NCBI GenBank assembly: GCA_038380435.1
Contig: JAWZYU010000025.1
Coordinates: 46,570,691 to 46,634,690, forward strand
Length of the DNA stretch: 64,000 nucleotides
DNA from: Ryuthela nishihirai
Taxonomy: Eukaryota > Arthropoda > Arachnida > Araneae > Heptathelidae
Direction: 5' to 3'
Program-made: the position numbers and the translations under genes
The notes under the pieces: generated by a model
Databases searched by the model: none
Seen by the model: the letters and a program-made list of their open reading frames with translations, nothing else
What the model was told of the DNA's origin: nothing
Part shown: positions 11,183-22,577 of the stretch, piece after piece
How positions within the stretch are numbered: the stretch's first letter is position 1
Layout: every line of letters begins with the position of its first letter

Positions 11183-11957
11183 TACCGTATTTCTTCGATT
11201 CTAAGATGCTATTGATTGTAAGATGCACCTTAATTTCAGTACCACAAATAAAAAAAAACTTTGATTCTAAAAAATAAATAAAGAAAATGCTAAAATATAT
11301 CTAACAAATATTTTTCACCAATAACAATAGTACCCAATTATCAGTAGGTATGTTATTCATCACTTCCTTCTGAATCAATATCAGAGTCTGATTCTTCTGA
11401 GCCATCGATATCTGCATATGAATCAATATCAGAGTCTACTTCACATTCAGAATCATCTTTATTTCCATTATCCCATAATATATCGTCTTCTGAACCATTG
11501 AGAGCGTTGGTAATGCAACATTTTTTAAATGAGTACTGCACTATTTTTTCAGGGATTAGCTTTCAAGCTGTTGATACCCACTCAACCAATTTTGATGCTG
11601 GTGCTTAATTTTTCAGGAAGGTGTCAGCAGAAGGTTGACAGTCAACAGCCAGGTTCCAAGCACACTATATTCATTCACAGAATTAAACTATAATGAAATA
11701 ACAGTGGCTTCACATTTGGAAAGCGCAGGAAAATACCCACACCACTTTATTCTCCAATGGAATTGGAGAATGCGATAACGGTCAAACTTGGAGGAGGGGT
11801 TTCCACGTAAAAAAAAAACGTGGTGCCATGTGCAAAGTGTAGGAAATATTGAAAAAAAACTGCGATTCTAAGATGCCGTTGATTCTAATATGCACCCTGT
11901 TTTTAGAGACGTTTATAAGGGGAAAAAAGTGTGTCTTAGAATCGGAGAAATATGGTA
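11183..11957 (-). mobile_element. Internally deleted pogo/Tigger-like DNA transposon
   Basis: The left end CCGTATTTCTTCGATTCTAAGA (11185) and right end (reverse complement CCATATTTCTCCGATTCTAAGA, to 11955) form inverted repeats of about 22 bp with three mismatches, flanked by TA on both sides. The 775-bp element is far shorter than a full pogo element (about 2-3 kb). It keeps only the C-terminal end of the transposase on the minus strand (11541-11353). It probably arose by internal deletion and could only have moved with help from a complete relative. Confidence 0.78.
11353..11541 (-). pseudogene. C-terminal fragment of pogo/Tigger-like transposase
   Basis: The peptide contains 'SFKKCCITNALNGSEDD', the conserved end of the DDE domain in pogo/Tigger and CENP-B-related transposases, where a SFKKCGI-type motif is followed by an acidic tail. 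The tail here is strikingly acidic, with repeated 'DSDID' units (about 35 residues). The catalytic DDE residues and the DNA-binding domain are absent. The fragment stays open only because it is short. Confidence 0.75.
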
Positions 11958-13186
11958 GTTGTCAAGATTGGGTTGCTTTAATATGGCCAGCAATTTAAGG
12001 TGCAAGTGCATTGGTCTGTAAATAATAGCTAGGTAGTCACTGGAAGGAGAGCTATGCACCAATCCCCTGTGATGATGCATAGAACCATCCAGGCCTAGCA
12101 CCTAATGTCCACCCCGTCTTCTTGTGGTGCAAGCTGTTAGTGCCTTTCAAAATAGATACTCTATTGTGGAAGTGAATGGAAGGGGAGGGCTGCCAGATTA
12201 GCGTGGCCTACTGATCTGGACAACTATGGCTACTTTCCTTTTTTTTCTACCCTACTGAGGAGTGGTCAACCACACAGAATTCTGGTGCTGACCATATATA
12301 CCAACCTGAATGGAATTATGGCTCTGAGCTTGATTATGGATCCTGGATTTGCTGCACTGGTGGGCTTCTGTGGAGGGAAAATCTCCGCTGTGTTTTCTGT
12401 TTGTTTGTGGGTTGACAGCCACAAGTGAATAGATTCATGGGATATGTTTATCAGCTGGTGGAAAATCCTGAGCAGAGGTCATCGCAGGCACCTGAACTCT
12501 CTGCTTCTATGGGCATGGTCAAATTCTACATTGGAGGAAATCTTCCAGTGTAGATGGCTTCAGCCTTTAGTGGTGGGGGAAAGGGTCTTTGCCCCATGCT
12601 TGCGATTAGGGGGCTGCATGACATTGTTGGCATTCCCTCTCTCAATAAACATAGTTTCTTTAAACACCCCACTAACCATTTTCTCTCCATAGGTAGATGG
12701 AATGTGAGGACTCTACACAGACCTTTTTCTCTTGATGTCATCAAACAAGAATTCCACCATTATAATTTAAATATTCTCGGCTTGCAAGAGATCAAATGGA
12801 CAGATAAAGGTCAGATTCTTAAAAATAATCTTAAATTTTTCTTTTCAGGGAGGAGAGATAATAAACATCACCAAGGCGTGGGTTTGCCTTTCAGCAGACA
12901 CGCTAGTGATGCTCTTCTAGGATATGAGTGCATTAATAAAAGGTTTATTACAGCAAAATTTCAAGCAAGCATTAAAGACTTTCATGTTATCTGCTGTTAT
13001 GCCTCCCAGAGGATGCTGATGAGGATGAGAAGGATAAGTTTTACCGACAACTTCAGGATATTTTGAATTCTGTCAAGAAAGGAGATATTACCCTTGTTCT
13101 AGGTGACTTCAATGCCAAAATTGGTACTGACTCTGACCTTGGGTAGGGGTGATGGACCCTTTTGGTATTGGTAACTACAATGGAAA

Positions 13187-13298
13187 TGAGCAATCTCTCC
13201 TACAGGTAAGTAAACTCAATGGTAATGGCAATCTCTGCTACAGGTAAGTAAACTCAATGGTAATGGCAATCTCTACTACAGGTAAGTAAACTCAATGG
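13187..13298 (+). repeat. 38-bp tandem triplication inside LINE B
   Basis: Nearly three copies of a unit reading 'caatctct.ctacaggtaagtaaactcaatggtaatgg' in sense, varying only at one base per copy (c/g/a). Other LINE copies have one unit here, so this is a local expansion after insertion. The unit happens to contain 'acaggtaagt', which looks like a 3' and a 5' splice site side by side. Confidence 0.85.
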
Positions 13299-13669
13299 TT
13301 TCAGAATAACTAGCACATATTACAAACACCACAACATACATAAATACACATGGGTTTCACCTGATGGGCTGCATAAGAATATAATTGATTACATATTAAT
13401 TAACAGCAAATGGGTTAGTTCTGTTAGGAATACCAGGGCATATAGGGGAGCTGAAATTGGATCTGACCATTACCTTGTTAAAAGTGTCTTGCAACTTAAA
13501 CTTAAAAAGTGTAATGTTAAGAAATTTACCTTTAATACTGAAGCTCAGAAAGACCCAGTTATAGCCAAAGCTTACAATGATAGGTTACTTAGTCATTATG
13601 ACAGTCATGGTATGCTTACTATTGAAGTTGAGGAAGAAAGGAATGTTTTAAACAGGCTTTTTTGGAAAC

Positions 13670-13872
13670 CAGCTGTCTCTTGGCGAAGTGGTTAGCACAC
13701 TTGGCTACTGATTTAAGGGACCTGCATTCGAGCCCCGGGTAAGGCATGGATGTGTGTTGTTTTTCTGCTGAGGTCCTGCCATCCTCACAGACCCTCTACT
13801 ATGGCATATAAACTGACAGGCTCCTGTCAGACCTATGTGGCAAGCAGCTGCTTGAGGGGTATTATTATTTTT
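13670..13872 (+). repeat. SINE-A inserted in LINE B
   Basis: A tRNA-derived SINE with A-box-like 'TTGGCGAAGTGG', B-box-like 'ATTCGAGCCCC', a body containing 'ctactatggcatataaactgac' and a tail 'gcagctgcttgagg' plus T-rich end. It is flanked by a perfect 12-bp duplication of LINE sequence, 'ttttttggaaac' (13658-13669 and 13873-13884), so it inserted after LINE B by target-primed reverse transcription. Confidence 0.9.
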
Positions 13873-14125
13873 TTTTTTGGAAACTAACAGTGCTCTTTTA
13901 GGAAAAAAAGAGCAGAGGAGGCAGAATTATTTGAGTGATAAACACTTGAGCTTATTTCAGAAAGAAAGAACTGCAGGAATGTCCTTAATTAATACTAGTC
14001 CTAACAGAAACATTACAGAGAGCTTAATAAACGAGTAAAGAATTAGCAGTTAGACAGCACAACAGCAGAGAGTTGTACCAGATAGTTAATGTTTTGTGCG
14101 GTAGAAACAGACAGGTATACAGAGA

Positions 14126-15120
14126 TTGAAGGATAAACAAGGTAAGGTTATAGAAGGTGAGGATTCTGTCATGGCTAGGTGGGCTGAGCATTTCAGTGAT
14201 GTTCTAAACAATGTGCTTAGGTCTACTCCCATGGTTTGCAACGATGATACATGCATTACTGGCTTTAATGTTGGCCCTATAACACAATCTGAAGTTATTT
14301 TGGCTATTTCTAAAATTAAACTTCATAAAACCCCGGGGGTAGATGAAATTACTACGGAAATGCTTATAGCTGGGAATGTTTCTGTTACCACTTGGATGAC
14401 TGAAATTGTGAATATCTTTTATGATAAAGGCATGGTTCCTAAAGATATTACCAGAGCTATTATTATACCTATTTTCAAAAAAAGGTGATCGCCATTCTTG
14501 TGATAACTATAGGGGTAGCAGCCTACTCTCTGTTCCAAGTACGGTTCTTTCCATGATTGTGCTTAATAGAATTAAGAATCTGGTTGACAGTCAATTGTGT
14601 GATGAGCAATGTGAATTCAGAAATAGTAGAGGATGTGTAGATCAGATATTTTCACATAGGCAGATTCTTGAGAAATGTTTAGAGTTTTGGCCTTTGGTGG
14701 CTTATGTTTTAACCTTTGGTGGCTAGCTTTGCTGATTTCAAAAACGCTTTTGACTCTGTTGATCACCATAATTTTTGGTTGATTGTGAGATCATATGGTA
14801 TATCAGACAAGTTAGTTAACATAATGAAAGCTCTCTATAGTAACACTGAGTCGTGTGTGAGAGTTGGTAAGGCTTGTAGCAATTGGTTTAGCATTACTTC
14901 TGATGTACGACAAGGGTGCATTTTGTCTCCTTTTCTCTTTAGTTTGGATATTGATTATGTTATGCGAAATTCACTTCAAGGGAAAGATTTTGGCCTTAAT
15001 TGGGCTGGAGATACGAAAATTTCTGATTTAGATTATGCTGATGATTTAGCCCTTTTGGCAAATGATGTTGATGAGATGAACTCTTTCATTCGAGCTGTTG
15101 ATGGACTGGTAGTAGAGTAG
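14126..15120 (+). pseudogene. Reverse transcriptase of LINE B (frameshifted)
   Basis: Three overlapping frames (14126-14488, 14421-14726, 14716-15120) together cover the RT domain. Recognised motifs are 'HKTPGVDEITTEMLIAG', 'FKNAFDSVDHH' (motif A with the catalytic Asp), 'SDVRQGCILSPFLFSL' (motif B) and 'LDYADDLALLA' (motif C, both catalytic Asp kept). The catalytic centre is therefore preserved in sequence but the frame is broken at least twice, and the last frame ends early at 15118. Confidence 0.85.
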
Positions 15121-16127
15121 GTTTGGTTATAAACAGAGAGAAAACTAAAGTGATGAAAATTGGTCAGGCAGGCTGTGATTCAGTTAATCTGAATGGTTGC
15201 AGTCTTGAGCAGGTGTCACAGTTTAATTACCTTGAGAGCTATGTAAGAGATAATGGTGATGTGCAGCATGAGATTAGCAGATGAATAGGGATTGCTGCTG
15301 GGACTTTTAAGAATCTATGGAGAGTGTGGAAAAATAGGCATATACACCTAAAGACTAAAATTAGACTGCATACTAGTTTGGTTCTTTTTAGGGTTAGTTA
15401 TGGTGATGAAACTTGGATGCTTTGTAAACAAGATAACAGGTAACTAGATATTTTTGATTCTTGATGCTTACGCAATATCTTGGGCATTAGGTGGTTTAAC
15501 TTTGTAACTAATGATGAGGTTAGGCAAAGGAGTCAGCAACCTCCTTTAAGCAGCATATTGTGCAGAAAGAGACTCCGCTGGTTTGGCCATGTTGCCTTGT
15601 ATAGCGAACAGGGTGCCTAAAGGCCTCAGAAAGAGGGGGAGACCTAAGATGCAGTGAGCAGACAATGTCAAACAGGACCTTGTTAGAATTGGTGTGCAGT
15701 GGCCAGATGAAGCAGATGTAGCTCAGGACAGATTCTTGGAGAACTAAATTGCATGGCCTGGTTGGAACTCCATAGTCCATGGCTGCTTGAGGATAATGAT
15801 GATGATGCATTTTCAATGGTGTATGGTGTAAAAATGTTTGTCTATCCTTATATTAAACTATGTCTAACATAATAATTGTACAATTCCAGATTTTTATACA
15901 CATAAAAAATGAGAAGTATTTACATGCTATGTCACTGGAAAGTTGCATTTAAAGTGCAAGCAAACTTTGAAAATTAAAAAAATCCACTATTTTGTACAAA
16001 AATGTCACTGGAAAAATGTCCTAGAAATGTTTCATGATCTAAAAGTTTTGTCACATTTTCTGTTATATTGTACTACACCACAATAAATATCTCCCTAAAG
16101 CTTAATGTTTTAATAACATTTGTTTAG
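15000..16127 (+). repeat. Left arm of a 1.1-kb inverted duplication
   Basis: This arm holds the 3' third of LINE B plus about 310 bp of flanking non-LINE DNA (15811-16127). The same LINE end and the same flank recur, inverted, at 18558-19700. Because the flank is shared, this is a segmental duplication rather than two independent LINE insertions. The left arm lacks 13 bp ('cataaccctgttc') near 15604 that are present in the right arm. Confidence 0.88.
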
Positions 16128-16190
16128 ACACATCTGGAGAGGAAAATTACACAGTCTGATTGGACCTCCATAGCCCATGGCTGCAATTGT
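16128..16190 (+). repeat. Short LINE 3'-end fragment
   Basis: About 60 bases matching the last part of the LINE ('ctggagaggaaaattacaca' to 'catagcccatggctgca'). It directly follows the inverted-duplication arm and could mark the breakpoint. Confidence 0.75.
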
Positions 16191-16256
16191 TTGTTTGTTT
16201 GTGTGTGTGTGTGTTTATTTGTTTGTGTGCTGTGTGTGGGAGTGTGTGTGTATCTC
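16191..16256 (+). repeat. TG/TTTG microsatellite
   Basis: Runs of TTTG and TG dinucleotides starting at the end of the LINE fragment. Confidence 0.9.
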
Positions 16257-16800
16257 ACGCACAAACATCCATTGAACTTTTAAATCATCTAAATTGATTA
16301 TTTGCCCTTACATATTACATACTGTAGCTTAAATATCCCTAGTTGTGTCACCATCTACCTTGTTGAATTTTTTTCAATCGTAATATAGAGATTGTTATTC
16401 AGTACCTAATATGTCTACCATCCTCAAGAGAATGTACACAAACTTCATATGAATGTCTTTCGTTCCTTCTATCGTTCATCCATCACTTTGTTCGTTCATT
16501 CTCATTCATTCTGCCCACAACAGATCTAAATGCAATTATAGTGAACACTTACAATACTACAATAAATAATAATAAAGACAACATTAACTACAAAATAAAA
16601 TAACGTTAAAAAAAGAATACAACCACAACTTGCTAATACACATATGTAAAAATTTAAGCAATGCATGAAGATAGTGTAATCCATTAGCAAAGTTGAACAA
16701 CCCAATCTAATATTTTTAATACTCATATTAAACAAATCAAGATTATGTAATATATAAATAAAAAAGTCTGATAGTAACATAATTTTTCAATGCATTATTT
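16257..16800. other. AT-rich DNA between repeats, nothing recognised
   Basis: A CATT-rich patch lies near 16460-16510. No gene or known repeat seen. Confidence 0.45.
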
Positions 16801-16812
16801 TTGTACAAAGGA

Positions 16813-17203
16813 TTTGGGTTGGGTTGTTTTACCTCTGAGTGGCACTTTTTTGCAGACCATGGGCTGAATGACCAGGTCACATGGACCCCGAAGGCTCAAA
16901 GAAGGTTGGGGGGAGGGGACCCACTGGAACAGCTGTTGGGAGACAGATGGTAGCCTCCCGTCAAGGCCATCCATCGTGTTCTTTAACATGCACAGGGTAT
17001 GACTCTCCCGCACACGGGGCCATGGCTTAGCATCCCATCTGACGGACGGCAGCCTTTTCAAACCCATCGGTGTCCCCTACTGACCTTGGGCAGGGTGGGG
17101 AATTTTGCGGAGATAAATCTCAATGCTGACCCAGCTGGGACTTGAACCTGGGAACTACAGATTACAAGCCTGGCATGCTACCGACTGAGTCACCCCCACC
17201 ACG
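16813..17203 (-). repeat. SINE-B copy 1 (full length)
   Basis: A tRNA-derived SINE of about 390 bp. On the minus strand the head has 'GTGACTCAGTCGGTAGC' (A-box) and 'GGTTCAAGTCCCAGC' (B-box), followed by a long conserved body and the 3' end 'gtaaaacaacccaa'. The flanks carry a 12-bp target duplication, 'ttgtacaaagga' / 'ttgcacaaagga', with one mismatch (16801-16812 and 17204-17215). The head resembles an elongator tRNA-Met outline, which is inference. Confidence 0.88.
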
Positions 17204-17315
17204 TTGCACAAAGGAACTCTCTGCTCTACATGTTTCTTGGCCATTGTAATATAACTGATAAATTGTATTGCATCATTTCTGTTGTGTTTTAATTATATAC
17301 AGTGCTACAGATTTT

Positions 17316-17553
17316 GTGATGGGCTTGGAAAGGATGCCAATCATCAGATGGGACGTTAAGTCTTGACCCCATGTGTGGGAGAGCCATACCCAGTGCACGT
17401 TAAAGAACATGCTGGACACCTTGACAGGAGGTTACCAATAGTTTTTCAGTGGGTTCCCTCCCCCAGCCTTCTCTGAGTCTTTGGGATCTTTGTGACATGG
17501 CCATTTAGCACATTGTGTGCATAAAATGCCCCTCAGAGGTAAAACAACCCACA
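17316..17553 (+). repeat. SINE-B copy 2 (5'-truncated)
   Basis: The copy begins in the body at 'gatgggcttgg' and runs to 'aaaacaaccca'. It is flanked by an 11-bp perfect duplication 'ctacagatttt' (17305-17315 and 17554-17564), so the truncation happened at insertion, as is typical of LINE-mediated retroposition. Confidence 0.85.
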
Positions 17554-17751
17554 CTACAGATTTTTATTAAATTTATAATGCAATAATCAACAAATTTATT
17601 AAGAATATCCTTAAAATGATCACTTAAACTTGCTAGATAAATTCATGACCTTCAATTGCTTTGTAATTTTACTATTTTCTTTCACACAAAATAAATTATT
17701 TTGTATTCTTTTCTTTCTCCCACTTTAGTAACTTTCTCTTATCTATATGCC

Positions 17752-17936
17752 AATGTATGGGAGAGCCATACCCTGTGCACATTAAAGAACATACTTCATG
17801 GGACGCTACCATGTCCCCCAACATCTGCCCAGTGGGTCTCCTCTCCCAACTTTCTCTAAGCCCTTGGGGTCCTTGTTACCTGGCCATTTAGCCCATTGCA
17901 TGGAAAAAAGTGTAACTCAGAGGTAAAAAACCCAGC
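17752..17936 (+). repeat. SINE-B copy 3 (5'-truncated, diverged)
   Basis: It runs from 'gtatgggagagccatac' to 'gaggtaaaaaaccca' and is clearly older than copies 1 and 4, with many substitutions and a shortened middle. Confidence 0.75.
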
Positions 17937-17984
17937 TCCATGTGCCAGACTATCAAGCCAAGTTGCAAGAGTATTAGTTTCCAA

Positions 17985-18192
17985 ATTCACCTTTAAACAT
18001 TTAGCAAAAATTTCTGTATACACTGTACCTAAAGGCTTCAGAAAAAGGGGGAGACCTAGGATGCGATGGGCAGACATTGTCAATCAGGTCCTTGTTACAT
18101 TGACCTAGAGTGGCCAAATTTAGTAGCTGCAACTCAGAACAGACATGTCTGGAGAGGAAAATTACAGTCTGGTAGGACCTCCACAACCCGTA
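17985..18192 (+). repeat. LINE 3'-end fragment
   Basis: About 200 bp of the LINE C-terminal coding and tail region, from 'gtacctaaaggcttcag' to 'gacctccacaacccgtag'. Frames encode the KRGRPRMRWAD-type segment. Confidence 0.8.
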
Positions 18193-18557
18193 GTAGTATG
18201 AAGGGTTTGTATGTATTGTATGTAAGAACTTTTTTTTGCTGTTATGAAGTCTGTAGATTAGGTTTTTTTCTACACTCCCTTCTGTCAGAAATAAACTGTG
18301 TATAGCTAAAAGAATCTCTTCCTTTAGAACTAGAAAAGCACTATTGATTTGATATACAACATATTTCAAATGAAACTGCTGCAACCTTAAGGACTGTTTT
18401 TGTGCATTTGTCATATCTAAAGCCTCTTGAATTAATAGTTTATTATGTGTATTTTAAAAAACCTGTAATTAAATTTTTCTTTCCATCACTTCTGAAGAAC
18501 TTTTAAGAGCAAGCAGCACTGTTGTTAAATATTTCAGCTTCCATGACTCTTTAAAGC

Positions 18558-19700
18558 CTAAACAAATGTTATTAAAACATTAAGCTTTAGGGAGATATTT
18601 ATTGTGGTGTAGTACAATATAACAGAAAATGTGATAAAACTTTTAGATCATGAAACATTTCTAGGACATTTTTCCAGTGACATTTTTGTACAAAATAGTG
18701 GATTTTTTTAATTTTCAAAGTTTGCTTGCACTTTAAATGCAACTTTCCAGTGACATAGCATGTAAATACTTCTCATTTTTTATGTGTATAAAAATATGGA
18801 ATTGTACAATTATTATGTTAGACATATTTTAATATAAGGATAGACAAACATTTTTACACCATACACCATTGAAAATGCATCATCATCATTAGCCTCAAGC
18901 AGCCATGGACTATGGAGTTCCAACCAGGCCATGCAATTTAGTTCTCCAAGAATCTGTCCTGAGCTACATCTGCTTCATCTGGCCACTGCACACCAATTCT
19001 AACAAGGTCCTGTTTGACATTGTCTGCTCACTGCATCTTAGGTCTCCCCCTCTTTCTGAGGCCTTTAGGCACCCTGTTCATAACCCTGTTCGCTATACAA
19101 GGCAACATGGCCAAACCAGCGGAGTCTCTTTCTGCACAATATGCTGCTTAAAGGAGGTTGCTGACTCCTTTGCCTAACCTCATCATTAGTTACAAAGTTA
19201 AACCACCTAATGCCCAAGATATTGCGTAAGCATCAAGAATCAAAAATATCTAGTTACCTGTTATCTTGTTTACAAAGCATCCAAGTTTCATTACCATAAC
19301 TAACCCTAGAAAGAACCAAACTAGTATGCAGTCTAATTTTAGTCTTTAGGTGTATACGCCTATTTTTCCACACTCTCCATAGAATCTTAAAAGTCCCAGC
19401 AGCAATCCCTATTCATCTGCTAATCTCATGCCACACATCACCAGTATCTGTTACATAGCTCTCAAGATAATTAAACTGTGACACCTGCTCAAGACTGCAA
19501 CCATTCAGATTAACTGAATCACAGCCTGCCTGACCAATTTTCATCACTTTAGTTTTCTCTCTGTTTATAACCAAACCTACTCTACTACCAGTCTCATCAA
19601 CAGCTCGAATGAAAGAGTTCATCTCATCAACATCATTTGCCAAAAGGGTTAAATCATCGGCATAATCTAAATCAGAAATTTTAGTATCTCCAGTCAATTT
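18558..19700 (-). repeat. Right arm of the 1.1-kb inverted duplication
   Basis: This is the inverted partner of 15000-16127: the non-LINE flank is 18558-18870 and the LINE part 18880-19700. The 2.4-kb spacer between the arms contains three SINE-B copies and LINE fragments. The arms differ by scattered substitutions and by one 13-bp indel. Confidence 0.88.
18880..19700 (-). pseudogene. RTE-like LINE copy D1 (3' part)
   Basis: On the minus strand it encodes 'ISDLDYADDLTLLANDVDEM' (19680-19620) and downstream RT-connection residues to the C-terminal segment. It keeps the ATG-type tail at 18880-18890. It is the duplicated counterpart of LINE B 3' end and is followed by a second partial unit, D2. 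Confidence 0.85.
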
Positions 19701-19704
19701 AAGG

Positions 19705-20720
19705 ATTTCAATTTCCTATTCACCAATCTATAATTATCTACATGAACAACAAATTGGTTTGGCCATAAACCAACAGAGTCTCTCTCTGCACAATATGCTA
19801 CTAAAAGGAAGTTACCAACTCCTTTGCTTAACCTCAACATTAGTTACAAAGTTGAACCACCTAATGCCCAAGATACTGCATAAGCATCTGGAATCAAAAG
19901 CATCTAGTTTCCTGTTATCTTGTTTACACAGCGTCCAAGTTTCACTACCATAACTAACCCTAGAAAGAACCAAACTATTATACAGTCTAATTTTAGTCTT
20001 TAGGTGTATACATCTATTTTTCCACACTCTCCATAGATTCTTAAAAGTCCTGGCAGCAATCCCTATTTGTCTGTTAATCTCATGGCGCACATCACCAGTA
20101 TCTGTTACATAGTTCCCAAGATAATTAAACTGTGACACCTGCTCAAGACTGCAACCATTCAGATTAACTGAATCACAGTCTGCCTGATCATTTTCATCAC
20201 TTTAGTTTTCTGTCTGTTTATAACCAAACCTACTCTTCTACCAGTCTCATGAACAGCCCTAATGAAAGAATTCATCTCATCAACATCATTAGCCAACAGG
20301 GCCAAATCATCTGCATAATCTAAATCAGAAATTTTCATATATCCAGACCATTTAAAGCCAAAATCTATCCCTTGGTGTGAATTTCGCATAACATAATCAA
20401 TAACCAAGCTAAAGAGAAAAGGAGACAAAATGCACCCTTGTCGAACACCAGAAGCAATGCTAAACCATTTGCTACAAGCCTTACCAATTCTCATGAACGA
20501 CTCAGTGTTATTAAAGAGAGCTTTCATTATGTTAACTAACTTGTCTGGTATCCATATGATCTCACAATCAACCAAAAATTATGGTGATCAACAGAGTCAA
20601 AAGCCTTTTTGAAATCAGCAAAGCTAGCCACCAAAGGTTTCTGAAACTCTAAACATTTCTCAAGAATCTGCCTATGTGAAAATATCTGATCTACACATCC
20701 TCTACTATTTCTGAATTCAA
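19705..20720 (-). pseudogene. RTE-like LINE copy D2 (internal part)
   Basis: A second LINE segment lies head-to-tail beside D1. It covers RT motif B ('SGVRQGCILSPFLFSLVID', 20159-20575) and YADDLALLA, then 'YGSETWTLCKQDNRKLDAFD' at 19812-20138. It lacks the last ~180 bp of the LINE 3' end, so it did not insert by itself as a normal 3'-anchored copy; recombination is more likely. Confidence 0.8.
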
Positions 20721-20724
20721 TATT

Positions 20725-21740
20725 TTATTTCTGGTGGAGAGGTGAATTCTCTTTATGAACTGCTGAGGACACCCTGTGTCTTGACATAGAGAATATAAAA
20801 AAAAAGTTCTTTATTCAAAAAATACTTGTTACTGCAGACTTTGTAGGCTCTGCAAAATAAGGGCAGCATGGTAGAGATAAGTGAAAATCTGTTGTGAGAT
20901 TAGTTGAAAGGTATTAGATAGATGATAAATGATGGTTTTCTACAAACTGTAGTTTGAAAACTGGAGTTAGTGATAAATTAATATAACCAGAAAAGAAATT
21001 GTTTTGTTATTTTCACAGAAAACTTTCCACAAAGCAATATGTCTTTGTCACAGTTACAATTACAAAGCAATATGTCTTTGTTACAGTTATAAGCAAAAAT
21101 TCATCATCAAACTATAACTCTCCAACAACCACCAGGACCTCTCGTGACAGCTGACCTAGCCTATGACACTGCATGGCTCGTGCATCACATCTCTGCACAA
21201 CTACAATTTGAAGCAAGATTTAGAAATTTGAAATTTTACCTACACTTTTATAAGTTAATTCTCCAATCATTGAATGTCTGAAGAAGTCCTAATATTTAGG
21301 AAGAAATCGATAACTTCATTTATATACTCTGTTACATTGCTTAATAATCATCTCATCTGTTAATTTTATCCATCTTCATGATTTGTATAAAATTTAGTAA
21401 GTATACCTTCTGAAATGTTATTTAGCCTTCCTATTATTCCATCTACTACACTATTCTATAAGACATGGTGTAACATCGATAAATGAAACAATTATAATGA
21501 AACACACAAAGGGACTATTATATATGTTTGATTGACATTTTCAATGATATATATTAGTATTATACAATTAAATATTGTTACATGAGCAATATAACCATCC
21601 ACCTGCTGGTTGGCCCCTGTTTGTCCTAGACCTCCCAAGCCATATGAACCATTATAAGAATATTACATCACTTTCACTAGTTTTCCTATTGTTTCATCAT
21701 TTTATCAGAACTTTCTAGTGCTGCATTATATACTGTTGCC
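20725..21740. other. AT-rich intronic DNA, nothing recognised
   Basis: The word 'caaagcaatatgtctttgt' occurs twice (21031 and 21063), a short local duplication. No gene-like sequence was found. Confidence 0.45.
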
Positions 21741-21745
21741 TGGAG

Positions 21746-22254
21746 CAAGTGTTTTACAACGTTTTTGGTGTCATGGACTCCATTTGAATTTTCATTCTTT
21801 CTATGGACCCCTATCAAGTCTCTCTTTCTACAGACCCTCTTCTCATCATTACCTGATACATTTGAACTAAAATGCAGATCCTCATAAATAGAGCTCCCTA
21901 AAAGTCACAAGAATGGGCTATATCTCTTGTTCTTTATCTGATGTTCATTTATTTGTTACTAACTTAATCTAAACATTTGAGTGGAGAAATTAGATGCTAC
22001 AGAAATTTTTATGTCAATAAATAGCCAACTACATCTTCAGATCAGCATGAGATAGCCATTGTTTCCATACTGAACTGACATAATTTCAGACAAAACCATT
22101 AAAATATATACAATTAAATAATCATGGCAAATGTGCTATTTCCATTAGAGTTTTCTGAAATATAGAAAATAACCTGCAGGTCCTTTTATTATTTGTGCAT
22201 TCCCCTGAGGTCCAGATTGGACACCACAGACTGGAAACCACTAATCTGGAACAT
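21746..22254. repeat. Possible hAT-like non-autonomous element
   Basis: The left end contains 'gtgttttacaacgtttttgg' followed by 'tggactcc' and 'tggacccct'; the right end reads 'ccacagactggaaaccacta', whose complement is 'tagtggtttccagtctgtgg'. This layout, a GTGGTTCCCAAC-like end next to repeated TGGACCCC words, resembles hAT-derived elements in many animals. The termini are diverged and no 8-bp target duplication was certain. Confidence 0.3.
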
Positions 22255-22577
22255 TCTGTTAGGAGAATATTCTTTCCTCAATTCAAGTTACTTTTGCTAA
22301 TGGTCAAGGGATATGTGGGACAAATTCCATCAATGATAAGAGTGTATGCAAAAATTCCTTCAAGAGTTAAAGTGAACCAACAAAAAAATCCATCAGTAGT
22401 AAGGAGGGCTGTGAAAAATTCCATCAACTGTGGGAAGGAGGCAGACTGGAAAGGTTTGAGAACCAATGCTGTAGAGTATGATAATACAGAACAATTTTGA
22501 TTTATATCTTATAGTACGTATTACTACATGTAAACGAAGTTAATCAAATATTTTCAATAACTCTATACTAAGCCTAC

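Larger units (their letters stand above)
12025..15810 (+). mobile_element. RTE-like LINE copy B (nearly full length, decayed)
   Basis: The copy starts near a 5' region shared with LINE C ('agctatgcaccaatcccctg', complementary to 26640-26660) and ends with the ATG-repeat tail at about 15810. Order of parts: 5' untranslated region to about 12550; apurinic-type endonuclease (12554-13490, including 'WNVRTLH', 'LGDFNAK' and the SDHYLVKS motif near 13465); connector; reverse transcriptase (14126-15110, with PGVDE, 'FKKGDR'-type, 'SFADFKNAFDSVDHH' and 'DLDYADDLALLA'); and C-terminal segment to 15790. At least six frameshifts and stops, a SINE-A insertion at 13670 and a local triplication near 13200 make it inactive. 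The length of about 3.8 kb and single-ORF order fit the RTE clade. Confidence 0.88.
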
